64,000 bases of DNA from Mactromeris polynyma. Taxonomy: Eukaryota > Mollusca > Bivalvia > Venerida > Mactridae. The stretch spans positions 32,740,619 through 32,804,618 of the forward strand of contig JASFXZ010000001.1 of NCBI GenBank assembly GCA_032209605.1, written 5' to 3'. The position numbers and the translations under genes were made by a program. The notes beneath the pieces are model-generated. The model worked only from the letters and a program-made list of their open reading frames with translations. It made no database searches and was not told the DNA's origin. The stretch's first letter is position 1; every line of letters begins with the position of its first letter. Below are positions 12,669 to 24,300 of this stretch, one piece after another.

Positions 12669-13209
12669 AATACGTTAGGTCATTTAACAGATCTAAATGA
12701 ATGTAGTTTATCCATAATGCTGACGAACAGGATACAAGTACACTTCATCATTTGTATATGTATTTCACTATTGTCAAAAAGAGTATCAAGATTGACGTAG
12801 ACCGTACATCTATATCTTCTGTCTGTAAATGAATGTATGCACACATAAATACACCCACACATGCTTACAAATATATCTATGAAATATATTGTTTATAATA
12901 CATATTGAATTTAAGTCAATATAAACTTGGCGTCGTAATAACGTGCAAGGATGCCGACCACCAGTGTTTTCCTAATGTTACGTTCCGGATGTACTGTAAG
13001 ACTGGAGTCGATCGGGATAATACATTACCGTCACTTCCAAGTATGATTGATATCCAAGTGATGATATGTTCAGACAGATTGGTTTGTCAGTTAATCCAAT
13101 TAATTATTTATAAATTGTTTATACCTGCTCATTGCACACATTTTATGAAATGTGGTTAAAGTCACTGCGGAACGTTGTGTCTATTGTCTACAGTGCAACC
13201 TCTCCAGAG
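12669..13209. other. 3' flank of the GPCR gene
   Basis: AT-rich DNA without a recognisable gene. An 84-codon frame at 12905-13159 shows no domain or biased composition and is not called. Confidence 0.4.
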
Positions 13210-14140
13210 TGGCCCTCTCTTATGTACGAGAGAGAGAGGGGGAGATAGTGGAGAGAAAGGGGAAGGGCGAGCGGGGGAGGGAGTGTTAGAAATATGGGAA
13301 GAGATGGAGAGAGGGGGTGGGAAGGGCGAGGGAGGGAGGGAGTGTGAGAGATAGGGGAAGAGACGGAGAGATAGTGGGGAAAGAGAAGGGCGAGCGAGGG
13401 AGGGAGTGTGAGAGATAGGGGAAGAGACAGAGAGAGGGAAATATAGTAGGGAGAGAGGGGGAGGGCGAGGGAGGGAGGGAGGGAGGGAGGGAGGGAGGGA
13501 GGGAGGGAGGGAGGGAGGGAGGGAGGGAGGGAGGGAGGGAGGGAGGGAGGGAGGGAGGGAGGGAGGGAGGGAGGGAGGGAGGGAGGGAGGGAGGGAGGGA
13601 GGGAGGGAGGGAGGGTGAGAGATAGGGGAAGAGACGGAGAGAGGGGGAGATAGTGGGGAGAGAGGGGAAGGGCGAGGGAGGTAATGAGTGTGAGAGATTG
13701 GGGAAGAGATGGAGAGAGGGGGTGGGAAGGGCGAGGGAGGGAGGGAGTGTGAGAGATAGGGGAAGAGACGGAGAGATAGTGGGGAAAGAGAAGGGCGAGC
13801 GAGGGAGGGAGTGTGAGAGATAGGGGAAGAGACAGAGAGAGGGAAATATAGTAGGGAGAGAGGGCGAGGGGGGGAGGGAGGGAGGGAGGGAGGGAGGGAG
13901 GGAGGGAGGGAGGGAGGGAGGGAGGGAGGGAGGGAGGGAGGGAGGGAGGGAGGGAGGGAGGGAGGGAGGGAGGGAGGGAGGGAGGGTGAGAGATAGGGGA
14001 AGAGACGGAGAGAGGGGGAGATAGTGGGGAGAGAGGGAAGGGCGAGGGATGGAATGAGTGTGAGAGATAGGGGAAGGGACGGATAGAGGGGGAGATAGGA
14101 GGCGAGAGAGAGGGAGAGATCGCAGGATGGAGAGGGGAGA
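13210..14140. repeat. Purine-strand (GGGA)n block with 405-bp internal repeat
   Basis: About 930 bases in which the + strand is almost wholly purine. Two long pure (GGGA)n tracts lie at about 13464-13615 and 13872-13985, separated by GAGAGAT- and GGGGAAGAGA-rich DNA. The text starting at 13301 recurs at 13706 (405 bp apart), so a larger unit was duplicated. The Ser/Pro-rich frames on the - strand (up to 351 codons) are artefacts of the simple sequence. Tandem GGG runs have G-quadruplex potential, and the mirror-symmetric purine tract has triplex potential. Confidence 0.95.
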
Positions 14141-15013
14141 GAGAGATTGAATTGTTGTATGATACATCTACATGTATTTCCATATTTTGGAAAGTTATGA
14201 AATATTGAAACATGTAATAAATATGTATTTGTGTGATTGTCATGTTATATTTTGTAAAGCTATGTATTCGTTCTTAAGTAGACGTTACATACAAGTATGT
14301 ATTTTAAGGGTTTTTACTTTAATTAGACGGTCACCATAGTAACCATTAGTTCTTGTACTGGTGAAATTATGTTTTGATTTTATTTGATAATTGATAATGT
14401 TACTTGTTACGTATTTTAGACATAGTATTGTATTGTAAGCTTGGCATTATCCATTAAATCTTATAAGGTGTAATTATATTTTCCACGGTGTAATATTACG
14501 ATTGACCATATTTCCAAATAAAATATACATCAAACAACTTGCGACCTGTTGTTGTTCAATGTTGTGTTTGCACCGCGAAGTATCGCGAATACATGCACAC
14601 CACCAAAGTCATAAATGTAAATATGTTGTACTATAATGATTGATAGTATTGTTATATTTTATGTTGTATAAATGTTCGTGCTTTTCGTTGTCAAGGGCAA
14701 ACATTGTCGATATGCAATAAAGTGTGTTTGTTTTGTAGTAAACAAAGTAATTAACATTTTTCTAAGAATATTTGAAATTGCTTTCTGAAGACAATAACAC
14801 GTGCTTATTAGCTAATCAAGATTTTTATTTCGAATACAGATTGCAAAACATTATATTTTGAAATAACAAGTGAACAGATAATATTGATAAATGTATGTAC
14901 AATGACAGATTTGGAGGTGGGGATGGTATTCACACTTTATTATAGTCAGTCGAACAAATTGGCCTTGTTTAAATGAACATATTATTATTGAAGAAATCAA
15001 GGCGAAAAAGTGC

Positions 15014-15083
15014 GGCCGATGTGGGGCTCGAACCCACGACATCCAAAACTAGAACGCCGCTTTACCGACTGAGCTAACCGGGC
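15014..15083 (-). repeat. tRNA-like unit 1 (SINE-head or tRNA pseudogene)
   Basis: On the - strand this begins GCCCGGT and shows an A box (TTAGCTCAGTCGG) and a perfect T-arm (GTGGG, TTCGAGC, CCCAC), with a 3' acceptor strand ATCGGCC that pairs with one mismatch. The D stem is imperfect and the base before the anticodon position is A, not T. It is therefore a tRNA-derived repeat rather than a convincing working tRNA. It shares flanks with the unit 184 bases to the right. Confidence 0.7.
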
Positions 15084-15197
15084 GTCCGCCTAACGCCACA
15101 CCAGTACACTCCTCCCCATTCCGGCCTTTGAGGATAAACTACCGTGGGTCGTCAAACACTGCTGCCACCATTGAAGTAAATCAAGAGGGAAACGTGC

Positions 15198-15269
15198 GCC
15201 CGATGTTTGGCTCGAACCCACGATCCCCTTAACACTAGTACGTCGCTCTACCGACTGAGATAACCGGGC
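15198..15269 (-). repeat. tRNA-like unit 2 (SINE-head or tRNA pseudogene)
   Basis: The - strand starts GCCCGGT and ends ATCGGGC, which pair over seven positions with one wobble. The A box reads TTATCTCAGTCGG and the T loop TTCGAGC is intact, but the T stem and anticodon stem are decayed. Similar flanks on both sides of unit 1 (TTGAAGWAAATCAAG and CTAACSCCACACCA) show a 184-bp tandem duplication of a larger element. Confidence 0.7.
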
Positions 15270-16200
15270 GGACGTTTAACCGGACCGCCGTCTAACCCCA
15301 CACCACTGCATTATTTAAAGATTTCGCCGACTATGTCAGTTTCTGTAAGGTAGGCGGAAATTATCAGCTCACTTGCTGAAATTGCTACCTGAAATATCAT
15401 GTGTGAGCGATCATGTGTGTGCGCAGGCGTATAATGGCAGCTTAAGTTTTTTCTTCATGATAAAAATAATACAAAAATAAATAAAGTAACATTTAACTAG
15501 TGTTTTGAGCGAAAAACTGTTAAAAACTGAGTGTTATAGATCGTACATTCAACATAGTGTTTTGGAAATGATTAAGATCGATATTAATAGTTCATTTATC
15601 CAACCTTGTTTAATTGTGCTTTGATCGCGTTTGAGGGGAGAGCGTGATTATAAACAAATAAGCAAATTACGGAGTTATCATTGGACTAAACATATCAACG
15701 TAAAAGATAAACAGTATTGTATGAAAATATTACTTTGGATACGAATCATTCGATTTCAAACAAAGAATAGATTCGATATAGTCAATCGAAGATAAATGGC
15801 ATTTGACATTACAAGGCAATATTGTATCAACTGTTCACCACATTTATTCGGTGAAATGCGAGCAATACACAACAAACAAATTGAATGTGGAACTGGAATC
15901 ATGTAGGTTTATGATTCACTGCAGAATATTAAATCAAGAATGTGTAAAGTCGAAAGAACAAAAAAGACTGCCAACAGATGTATTGAAACTTTAGCCTACA
16001 ATTCAGTTGACAAAGAAGTTGGTTTCATATTCAGTGGTTTTATGGAAAGCAGTCACGAATACAGTGTGGACGTATGTTTTGCCTTTCTAGGTGATAGATT
16101 GGACATAACTACGAGATATATTGCAAGGGAGCATCGACGGTGTGCAAAAATCTGAAACAAACCCATCATTGTTAATAGATGAAATACGGAATTCTCTAAA

Positions 16201-16563
16201 ATGGGTTTTTACCACAGGTACAAACACAATTTAATTTTAGATCTATGTTGGACCAATATTGGTCCCAAGATTAGTGAAGTTCAGTCAGACATTAAATACT
16301 GTATTTTGTCATTGCGACTCGAGCACGATGTTAACGGTATACATGTATTGCTGTTTGAACCACATACCCACTTTTACAGCTATCCGGAGTATATTTGTTT
16401 CTGGGACAAGGGCGACATGGACATGATCATGAGTAGAGCCAAAATGCTTAGAATAGCCCTTTCTCAATTGATCTACCACGTGAAATTCAAGCAGAAAGAA
16501 CAAACTCGTGGCCTACATGCTAAGAGTTATAAAGACAAAATGCTCCCACAAATGCAACAATAA
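16201..16563 (+). other. Unrecognised 120-codon open frame
   Basis: The frame reads as a mixed globular-looking protein with the segment CFWDKGDMDMIMSRAKMLRI and a basic, Gln-rich C-terminus, ending at TAA. I recognise no family. It could be one exon, a transposon remnant or chance. It is listed because its composition looks more protein-like than the surrounding frames; no splice partner was found. Confidence 0.18.
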
Positions 16564-18339
16564 CTTATCGAGCTAAATTGTTAAATAACAATCGAGATGC
16601 CAGATGGGCGAATATGTCAATAAATATAGATTAACTATTATAAACAACATTGGAAAAGATGCTACATAACCTAATGGAAATGAGTCATTTACATTAACGT
16701 CAACAAAACCAGTGAAAATCAACAAATACGTCCTCATCAGCAAAAAAGCCATGGAGATAGTATCAGTATTGGTATCAGGATAATATGTAAAAGGGTGTCG
16801 AATAAACGATGTCCGTCTAGATACAAACTATAGAAGGCATACATAAGGGGAGATAACTAGTTACAATATTCCGTATTACTTACACGTTCACACACGCACT
16901 TTATATCACTCCATTAACACTTCAATCATAACACGGAGATAGCACATACGATGTACGTGCAGAGATAACAATTATTTTACAACAACCTACGGTTCCTTGA
17001 TGAATGCATTCGTTCAAAACCTGTTTACAAATAACAAGGCAAAATCAATCCAGACACACACTATTTTTAACAATGATTTAAACATTTTACAGCAAAGATA
17101 ACAATACAAAATTCTCCATAAGTTAACACTTAACTACAAAAAAAATACAACTTCAATGTCTATGCAAATATTCCAAATTCAAATAACTGCATAATTCAAC
17201 TACAACAGATTGATGTAAACAAGTTTAAACATGTTCATGTAGCATCAATTGTAAAATTCTCCAGGTAATCCCTCTCATTGACTGCCTCCTTGGTTAAAAA
17301 CAAGTGCTTGCACCAAGGTCAAGGATTTTGAAGGTCGTGTGAAACCCAACTCAATACTAGTTACGGTGCAGAAGCTCTAGGTTCACTAAGCTCAAATTTC
17401 AGTCTTGTGTTAAAATCCTCTCAAGATAAGTGTTGTTAGATTATGGTAATGGTCACGCAGTACTATGTATGCATCTCTAAGACCATTTCAAAATTAAGAC
17501 CGTCTCATGCATAGAACAAAATGTTGACGAAACAGAGAGGAGTTCCTCATTTATTGTTTTGAATATGAACAGAAAATGCTCTGAGATAACATTAAGCATA
17601 TATCAAAAGTGTTTGGTATCTCGTGTTTCATGTCATGATGGCAGGGATTCTCATTTGTTGCTAATTATGACAACGACTTCGTCCTGATCAATTATGTAAG
17701 ACAGTATAACATGTTATGCCGCTTCTGTGAAAGCACATTCTATCATCCAAATCTAAACAAGATGGTCATGGTGGTCCTCAATTGCTCACATGGGCACCCG
17801 GGCGTCTGAAAAATATTGTATTATTGTCATGTGACACAAGGTGCACATTTTGTTGAAGTAAAGATTCTCACAAAGTTAGCAAAACTTTTGTTTTCCAGCT
17901 TTTAAGAGTAATTACTATTCCACTATGATTATAATATATACATATAGTTAAAGTGATCCGCTATAGTTTCCACCGTAATGGTATTGTGTACTTGGGAGAA
18001 TAATTCGAAACTCGGGGATGATCGCATTCTGATGTTCAAGCTTAGTAGTTCAAAGTTAGCGATGTCTTTCTTGACAAGTTTATCCCATGCATATTTACAT
18101 GGAAAATTTCCGCTAGTAATAAATGTTTGCAAGTAATCTGAGAGATGATATTTAGCAAGGACAAGTACAATATCTGGGATAAAGTTGAGATACTGTTGCG
18201 ATAAACGAGCCTCATGTTGAGAACGTCGGTAGGTAAATTATCTACTGTCAAGGTCGTCTGGATGCGAGCGACAGTGCACCGAAGTTTTGGATACAGTGTA
18301 TAAGTCATCTGTGTTTGTATCAGGATTGTATCAACAATA

Positions 18340-21300
18340 ATGGACGACGAACAGGCTGATAAACCAATTAACACGCAAGGTACGTCCACAAAACGATAAA
18401 TAATTTATTCACTTACTCAAAGTTTTTTCATAGCTATTTAAATCCAATGGAGTATATTTATAATATATACAAAACGACTTTTTTTACAATATTAGCCACT
18501 TTGAAACATTGGATTGTTTATTTCTTTCATATCTAAAATCATACTGTACATACATAGCATTGCGCCCTTAATCCACTCTGACCAGAAATATGAATATATA
18601 ATTATGTATCCATAAAAGTAGCGGAATCAAAATACTGAAGTGAGCTTACTAAAACAAATGTTGCAACATGAAAGTATAATCTCACTTCACTATTAGTCCA
18701 GTCAATCTAAAGTTAACCCTCAAATGATTGCAACAGAAATGTTTTGAAGTACATTCGTTAGAATGATACTTTATAAAGAACATATCAAAAGTCTAACAAA
18801 ATCTTTGATGCAGAAAGTGAAAAAAAAAACAGAAAAATAAATATATAAAATACCATGTGAACGTAATGGCGCGTATTGTACACCATACTTAGAATAGTTT
18901 TTGCAAAAGCCCATGATCAAGATGAATTCGTCTGTACAGAACTGTAAACAATGTTTAAATCATCATAAATACTGCTGACAATAAGGTAAGTATTATAATT
19001 ACAATAATATATGAAGTCAAAAGTACATAATATGTATGTGATAGTCATTCCTTTGCAATTAGTTACATTGTTATCAGTCCATATTTAAGTATTTTTAAAT
19101 ATTTTTTCCATGCCTTATTTTTTCGTTTAAACTGTTAAAGTTTATAATTAAAAGCACATATTGTCTAACCTAAGCATAAATTCAATACATAAATCGCAAA
19201 TATGCGCCATTTTAACGTTTAAGAACAAAATTCATTGTGTGACCTTGAATTATGCTTTTTGTCAAATTATTTTCCTACGGAAGCGGATATGTGCCAAAAA
19301 ATTTGGAAAAATTGGAAGACATTTGGAAAATGCAGTTTTTCGATGTATTTTATCTTAACCATGATATAATTAATTTATAATCATTGTTAAGCCACAAAAT
19401 ATACCAATCTCGTATCATGTAATAAAATACTGATGTGTTGTATGTGCAAGATATGTTGTATATGCCAGTTGGCACTCGAGGACGACAAAAACTGCGTATA
19501 ACTCCGAGCCAAGGGAAGTTCTGATGCAAATGAAGCAAGTAGAAACCGAAATATATAACTACACAACCAGGGCAAATTTACATAAAGAATGTAGACGCAG
19601 TTATTGCAATCCGAATGAAATAAAGAAGACAATCGCATAGACTCTAATAAAATATGTCAGACTCCACTATATCTAGTCCGATTGTGTAATGCCATTTCAA
19701 TTTAACACACATTGTTTGTCTTGAGGTAAGAATGCTAAAAGTGCATCTGGTAAAAGAGGAAATGATGTATTTCCAGTGAGAACCATTTCATTTCAAGAAA
19801 ATATCGAAAGGGACAGACATGACTCATGGGCTGATCAGGTGTTGTATAGGTTGAGATGTGTTCATGATCATCCCGCTGCTGATGCAGTTCACCATGCAGC
19901 AATGTAGTGTAAACCTTGGAATAAATAAAGACATTCCAGTGGCATTTTAAAATGAAGAAACGTAAAAAATGTGGTCGTCATATCAATTCTGATCAGGCTT
20001 CATTATTTTCCATAACAACACTGGATCTTTTAATTACTAATGCTTGATAGTTGTGAAACATACAGTTTTATACAATGTGCATCGCTTCTTGTCAGTTGAT
20101 GTTTCACATATAAATCCATGATAATAAGTAAGTTAGCATGTTTCTAGTCAGAAACTAAAGAAAACTATAGTGTGCGTACTATAACCCTTAGTTTTAGTCA
20201 TGTGATTATGTGTATTATTTGTCACATTTGATAGTCCCTAAAAAGTAAGAAAAGTCTCGAAAGTAAAATAACTCTTATGGCCCGTTTACCAACAGTAACC
20301 CTGTAAGAAAATGACCTGACAAGTTAATGTTTCACTAAAATATCGTCAAATTATGCAATAATGAAAACTATTTACCCACGAAATTCAATGCAAATAAAAT
20401 CTATAACCGGTGTTTTAGAATTAACATTAATATCAAGTATGAGTATACATCATATGACGCGACAGACGTAAAAGAAAATATCCGCGAGTCAATATTGAAA
20501 ACGAAAGTAGAAATATTCAATAATTGTTTAGACAGCGTTCATGGTGAAAAATCGCAACGAAATCGCCATAATTGCGCAATTCAAATTACTCATCCATTAC
20601 AATATAGCGCTTTCACTGGTCGTCCGTTTGATCAATTTGTGACAGGCTTAACTTGTCATCTATGTCACCTCACATCGAAATCCATTACAAAGTAAAGCGC
20701 TCATTGGTCAGCAGTAGTCGCTTATCCAATCAGATATCGCTTTACAAAATATAGCGACAGGCGGAGCTTAACTTCTCACACATGTGTTTTTTGTGACTGT
20801 TTGTCGGTCAATAATGAAAAAATCAACGTAAATTTCTTGGGCATGCCATTAAACTCGTTGGGCCTTCGTGTAATCAAGCGAGACGTCTGAAAGGCATTCA
20901 TTGTATAAACATACCTATTATCGGGTTATCCCCAAGCTGCCCGATATTAGGTATGGCCTTTCGGACATCTCGCTTGTTAACAAGAAGGTCTAATGAGTTT
21001 AATGACATGCCTAAGAAATTTACGTTGATTTTTTCCGCCCAACTTTCGAAAATTGGCGAAATGAATGAACAGGCGACGACTTCTTCGCCCAAGTCGTCTG
21101 GAAGCTGAAAAGGCAAAGAGCCGATCCAGCCGTGCTGGTCTCCCATACTGGTAACGCGTATTATAAATAAGGCGGACGATTGAAATCACACAAAGCATTT
21201 TCAGTAAAACATCTGAGAAATCATGTCTATTAACCTTTCAAATTTTATTTTTGTTAACTCAAATCTTGAGGTCGGCGGATATAAAATAATAAAAGGAACT

Positions 21301-24300
21301 CAGATCTGTTTTATTTTGTTTTTGGTAAAAATTGGGTCGGCGCTCCCGTAAAACAGAAAATAAAAAATGCTGGCCATAGATAAATGCTTCAACGAGGGTA
21401 CTTTCAGCTCTTTGATTTTGCGTACAATTGTTGCTATTTCAGTTTCTTATTTTTTTTGCACTCAATAAAAGTTTTAGTAAAAATCATGTGGTGTTAAAAC
21501 GGACGAATTTGAAGTACTTCCGCAACTTAGATTGTGTTAGACTTTTGATATGTTGTTCTATATAGATTTAACTTTCATAAACAGTGAAAATCATTTCTGT
21601 TGCAATTATTTGAAGGTTTGGCCTTTTTTGACGTAGAATGACAAGACTATATTGTTGTACACCAACTCTGTCAGTTTATATACGGCGCATCATATTCATT
21701 AAACAACTTAGTTTTTTCCGGCGCAGCCGTAATAACATGGCTTGCTATACGATATCAGCATTGTGTAAACCAGTAAACCGTATTCTCGTGAACCGAACAA
21801 CGTTTGTAACCTTGACACGGATATTGGAAAAGTTTTCGTTAAGGCCTATACATTTTTTTACCGAAACTAAACAAAAAACTATTTCTGAAACCAAGTAATA
21901 CACATGCAGTGGTGTAATGTTTGCAAATAAAACATTATAATCACACATGGACGTTATTCTTATCATTGTAAACATGTCAAGGTCGTTTTAAAACCAGATG
22001 AACATGATATTGTTTGCACCAACAGCTGCGTCTGAAAGAGTTGTCTTGTGTGTAGTGTTATTAGTCAACCCCACGGAAAATTGCCGGCATCGGAATTAAG
22101 AATACTTTCTTGGTTTTATGTACCTGTCACGACTATTATATTGTTTGAATCAGATCAATCGACATGTAGCAAGTTTATTAACATGAATGCGTGATTTCAC
22201 GACTGATACAATAAGTACTGGTGAACTATATTGAAACAGACTACATCGTGTACTGACAACGACTAATCGCACCATGGAGTTGTTTTTTTATCCAATCTTC
22301 TACTCAGTAATCTCACCTTACAATGTTGTGTAGCGTTATCGAGTGAAAGACAATCGTAACACCTCAGCAAGTTTTATGTTGCACAACAAATTGCAACCAT
22401 GTGCAGCTTTCTGGGATAAATATCAAGAATGATCTCCCTTGATTAGCGGCTTTGTTAAAGCCGGTCCCTCTGATTGGATTGTGTCCCTTCCACGCGAAAA
22501 TCGTACCTGTCAAAATTTGTCAATAATCGATATAGGTGGTGTTGTAAACAATCGATCGATTTTGTAGAACCCGGCTATACTGCTTATTATACTGTTAAAT
22601 TTGAAATTAGCTAACTTCAGGTTGCGCCGATCATCTTTTATTCAAGATATTTCTCTTTAAGTCTGTCGTATCATGTGGCACCGATTGCAGATATACTGAG
22701 ACATAAACTATAGTCTGGTTCCCGTTGTAAACTTGTGTACAAGAGTTTAACCATATACAGTGTATATGTTCGTACTTAAATTCGTATCTGTTGCATTAAA
22801 TGCATGAGCCAAGAGAAAACTTTCGTCTTTAATGCTTGTATAGCCAATGCCTATTTCAAGTTAAAATATGCCGAGCATAGATTTCAGCAAATATAGATCT
22901 AATCAGAATTGATATTTCTGTTCTTTGATGGCTACATGGCAGTCACGCTCCAACCACCCAAGATGCATTTCATTGCACAAAAAAGTTCTTCTATTACTAG
23001 TAGTTTGACATCGGTGTGCTTCTAAACTGTAAGAAGCATCTTTTAGGGGTCAAAACGAAAGTAGGGATTTAGACAATTTAGATATAGTATGTATTAATCA
23101 CATTCTCGATTAGAGTATTAAAGAAACCCAAAGTATGTACAATAAATTTGTTCAATCTCAAATAATCAAATGGGCGAAAGTGTCTGTAACAACGAAATAA
23201 AAACCTAGAAATCAGTCGCTTATTTTACACATTGCTGTAATGAAACTATAAAATGTGCCTATGCAATCTTGTGAACTATACTCCATAGAATTAGGAAGTG
23301 TTAATAGGTTGAATTCTGATTTTTATATTCAAAGGCATACCAATTTTCCTTCTACTTTTCAGAACCCAAAATGGCGGACATGGAGAAAACCGAAAAATAT
23401 CGACGTGTAATTGGTATTTGTAGAATCGTCGTGATAGTACTCAGTGTCGTTGTAGTAGCATTAATTGTCGCTTTCGCCGTCACAGTATCACACTTACAGA
23501 CTGAACATGACTCCAAAATGGAGAACTGTCCATCACGTGATGATAATATTAATTTAGATCCACCGGAAATACTGCCACCATTTCATGATCTTACTAGAAA
23601 TGAAATGTTATCTATAAGGGATTTTTTGTATAGTCAGTCAGACTTAAACTTGGTACACCCAAAGGATATTGGCTGTAACAAAAGTTACATATATACTATG
23701 GAAATTCTAATTCCGAACAAAGTTGAAACTTTAAACTATCTCGATAAAGGACAATCCGCGCCAACAAGAGAAGCACGCGTTGTGGTATTCAGGGGAGATA
23801 AACCTGCACCATATATTGAGGAATTTGTAGTAGGACCGTTGCCCAATCCAATCTACAAAAATCAAGAACGTACCAGGCCATTCCTGTTCCGTCCATTGAC
23901 AGCACCAGAGATGGGGGCAGCTATTAATATGCTAACAATGGAAGTTAATACAAAAGTAAGCGACATCATAAGTGAAAGTTATGGAGGTAGTCTATATAAC
24001 TGCGGGGATACGTGCGTTGGTTTCCAAATGATGACACCAATGCCGCCATCGGCAACTGGAGAAACTATGTCGAGGAAGATGTGGTTCTGGCTCCTACCAG
24101 ATGCTGAGTATTTCACTTCGCACCCGTACGACTTCTTAGTTTTGATGGACCTTACAAGTAAAGATCCAGCGGAATATACCATTGATAAATTATTTTATGG
24201 CGGCCAGAAATTTGAATCCTTGGAAGATTTACAAAGCGCTTATGAGTTTGGTTCAGTCGAAAGAACGCGAATTCCATATCCGGTGAAGGACAAGAATTTA

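Larger units (their letters stand above)
14141..18339. other. Intergenic DNA with tRNA-like units and unrecognised frames
   Basis: Apart from the two tRNA-like units near 15.0-15.3 kb I see no assignable gene. A frame at 16201-16563 is listed separately. A GGGGAGATAACTAG word at about 16851 resembles a motif common in molluscan repeats. The last few hundred bases are the upstream flank of the amine oxidase first exon. Confidence 0.4.

Noticed and set aside
13188..14243. 351- and 293-codon Ser/Pro/Leu-rich frames on the - strand
   Set aside because: They translate a purine/pyrimidine simple repeat (CCCT)n; two overlapping frames are open at once.
20898..21198. 82- and 73-codon frames on the - strand
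   Set aside because: They lie across the fold-back element, overlap each other in different frames and match no family known to me.
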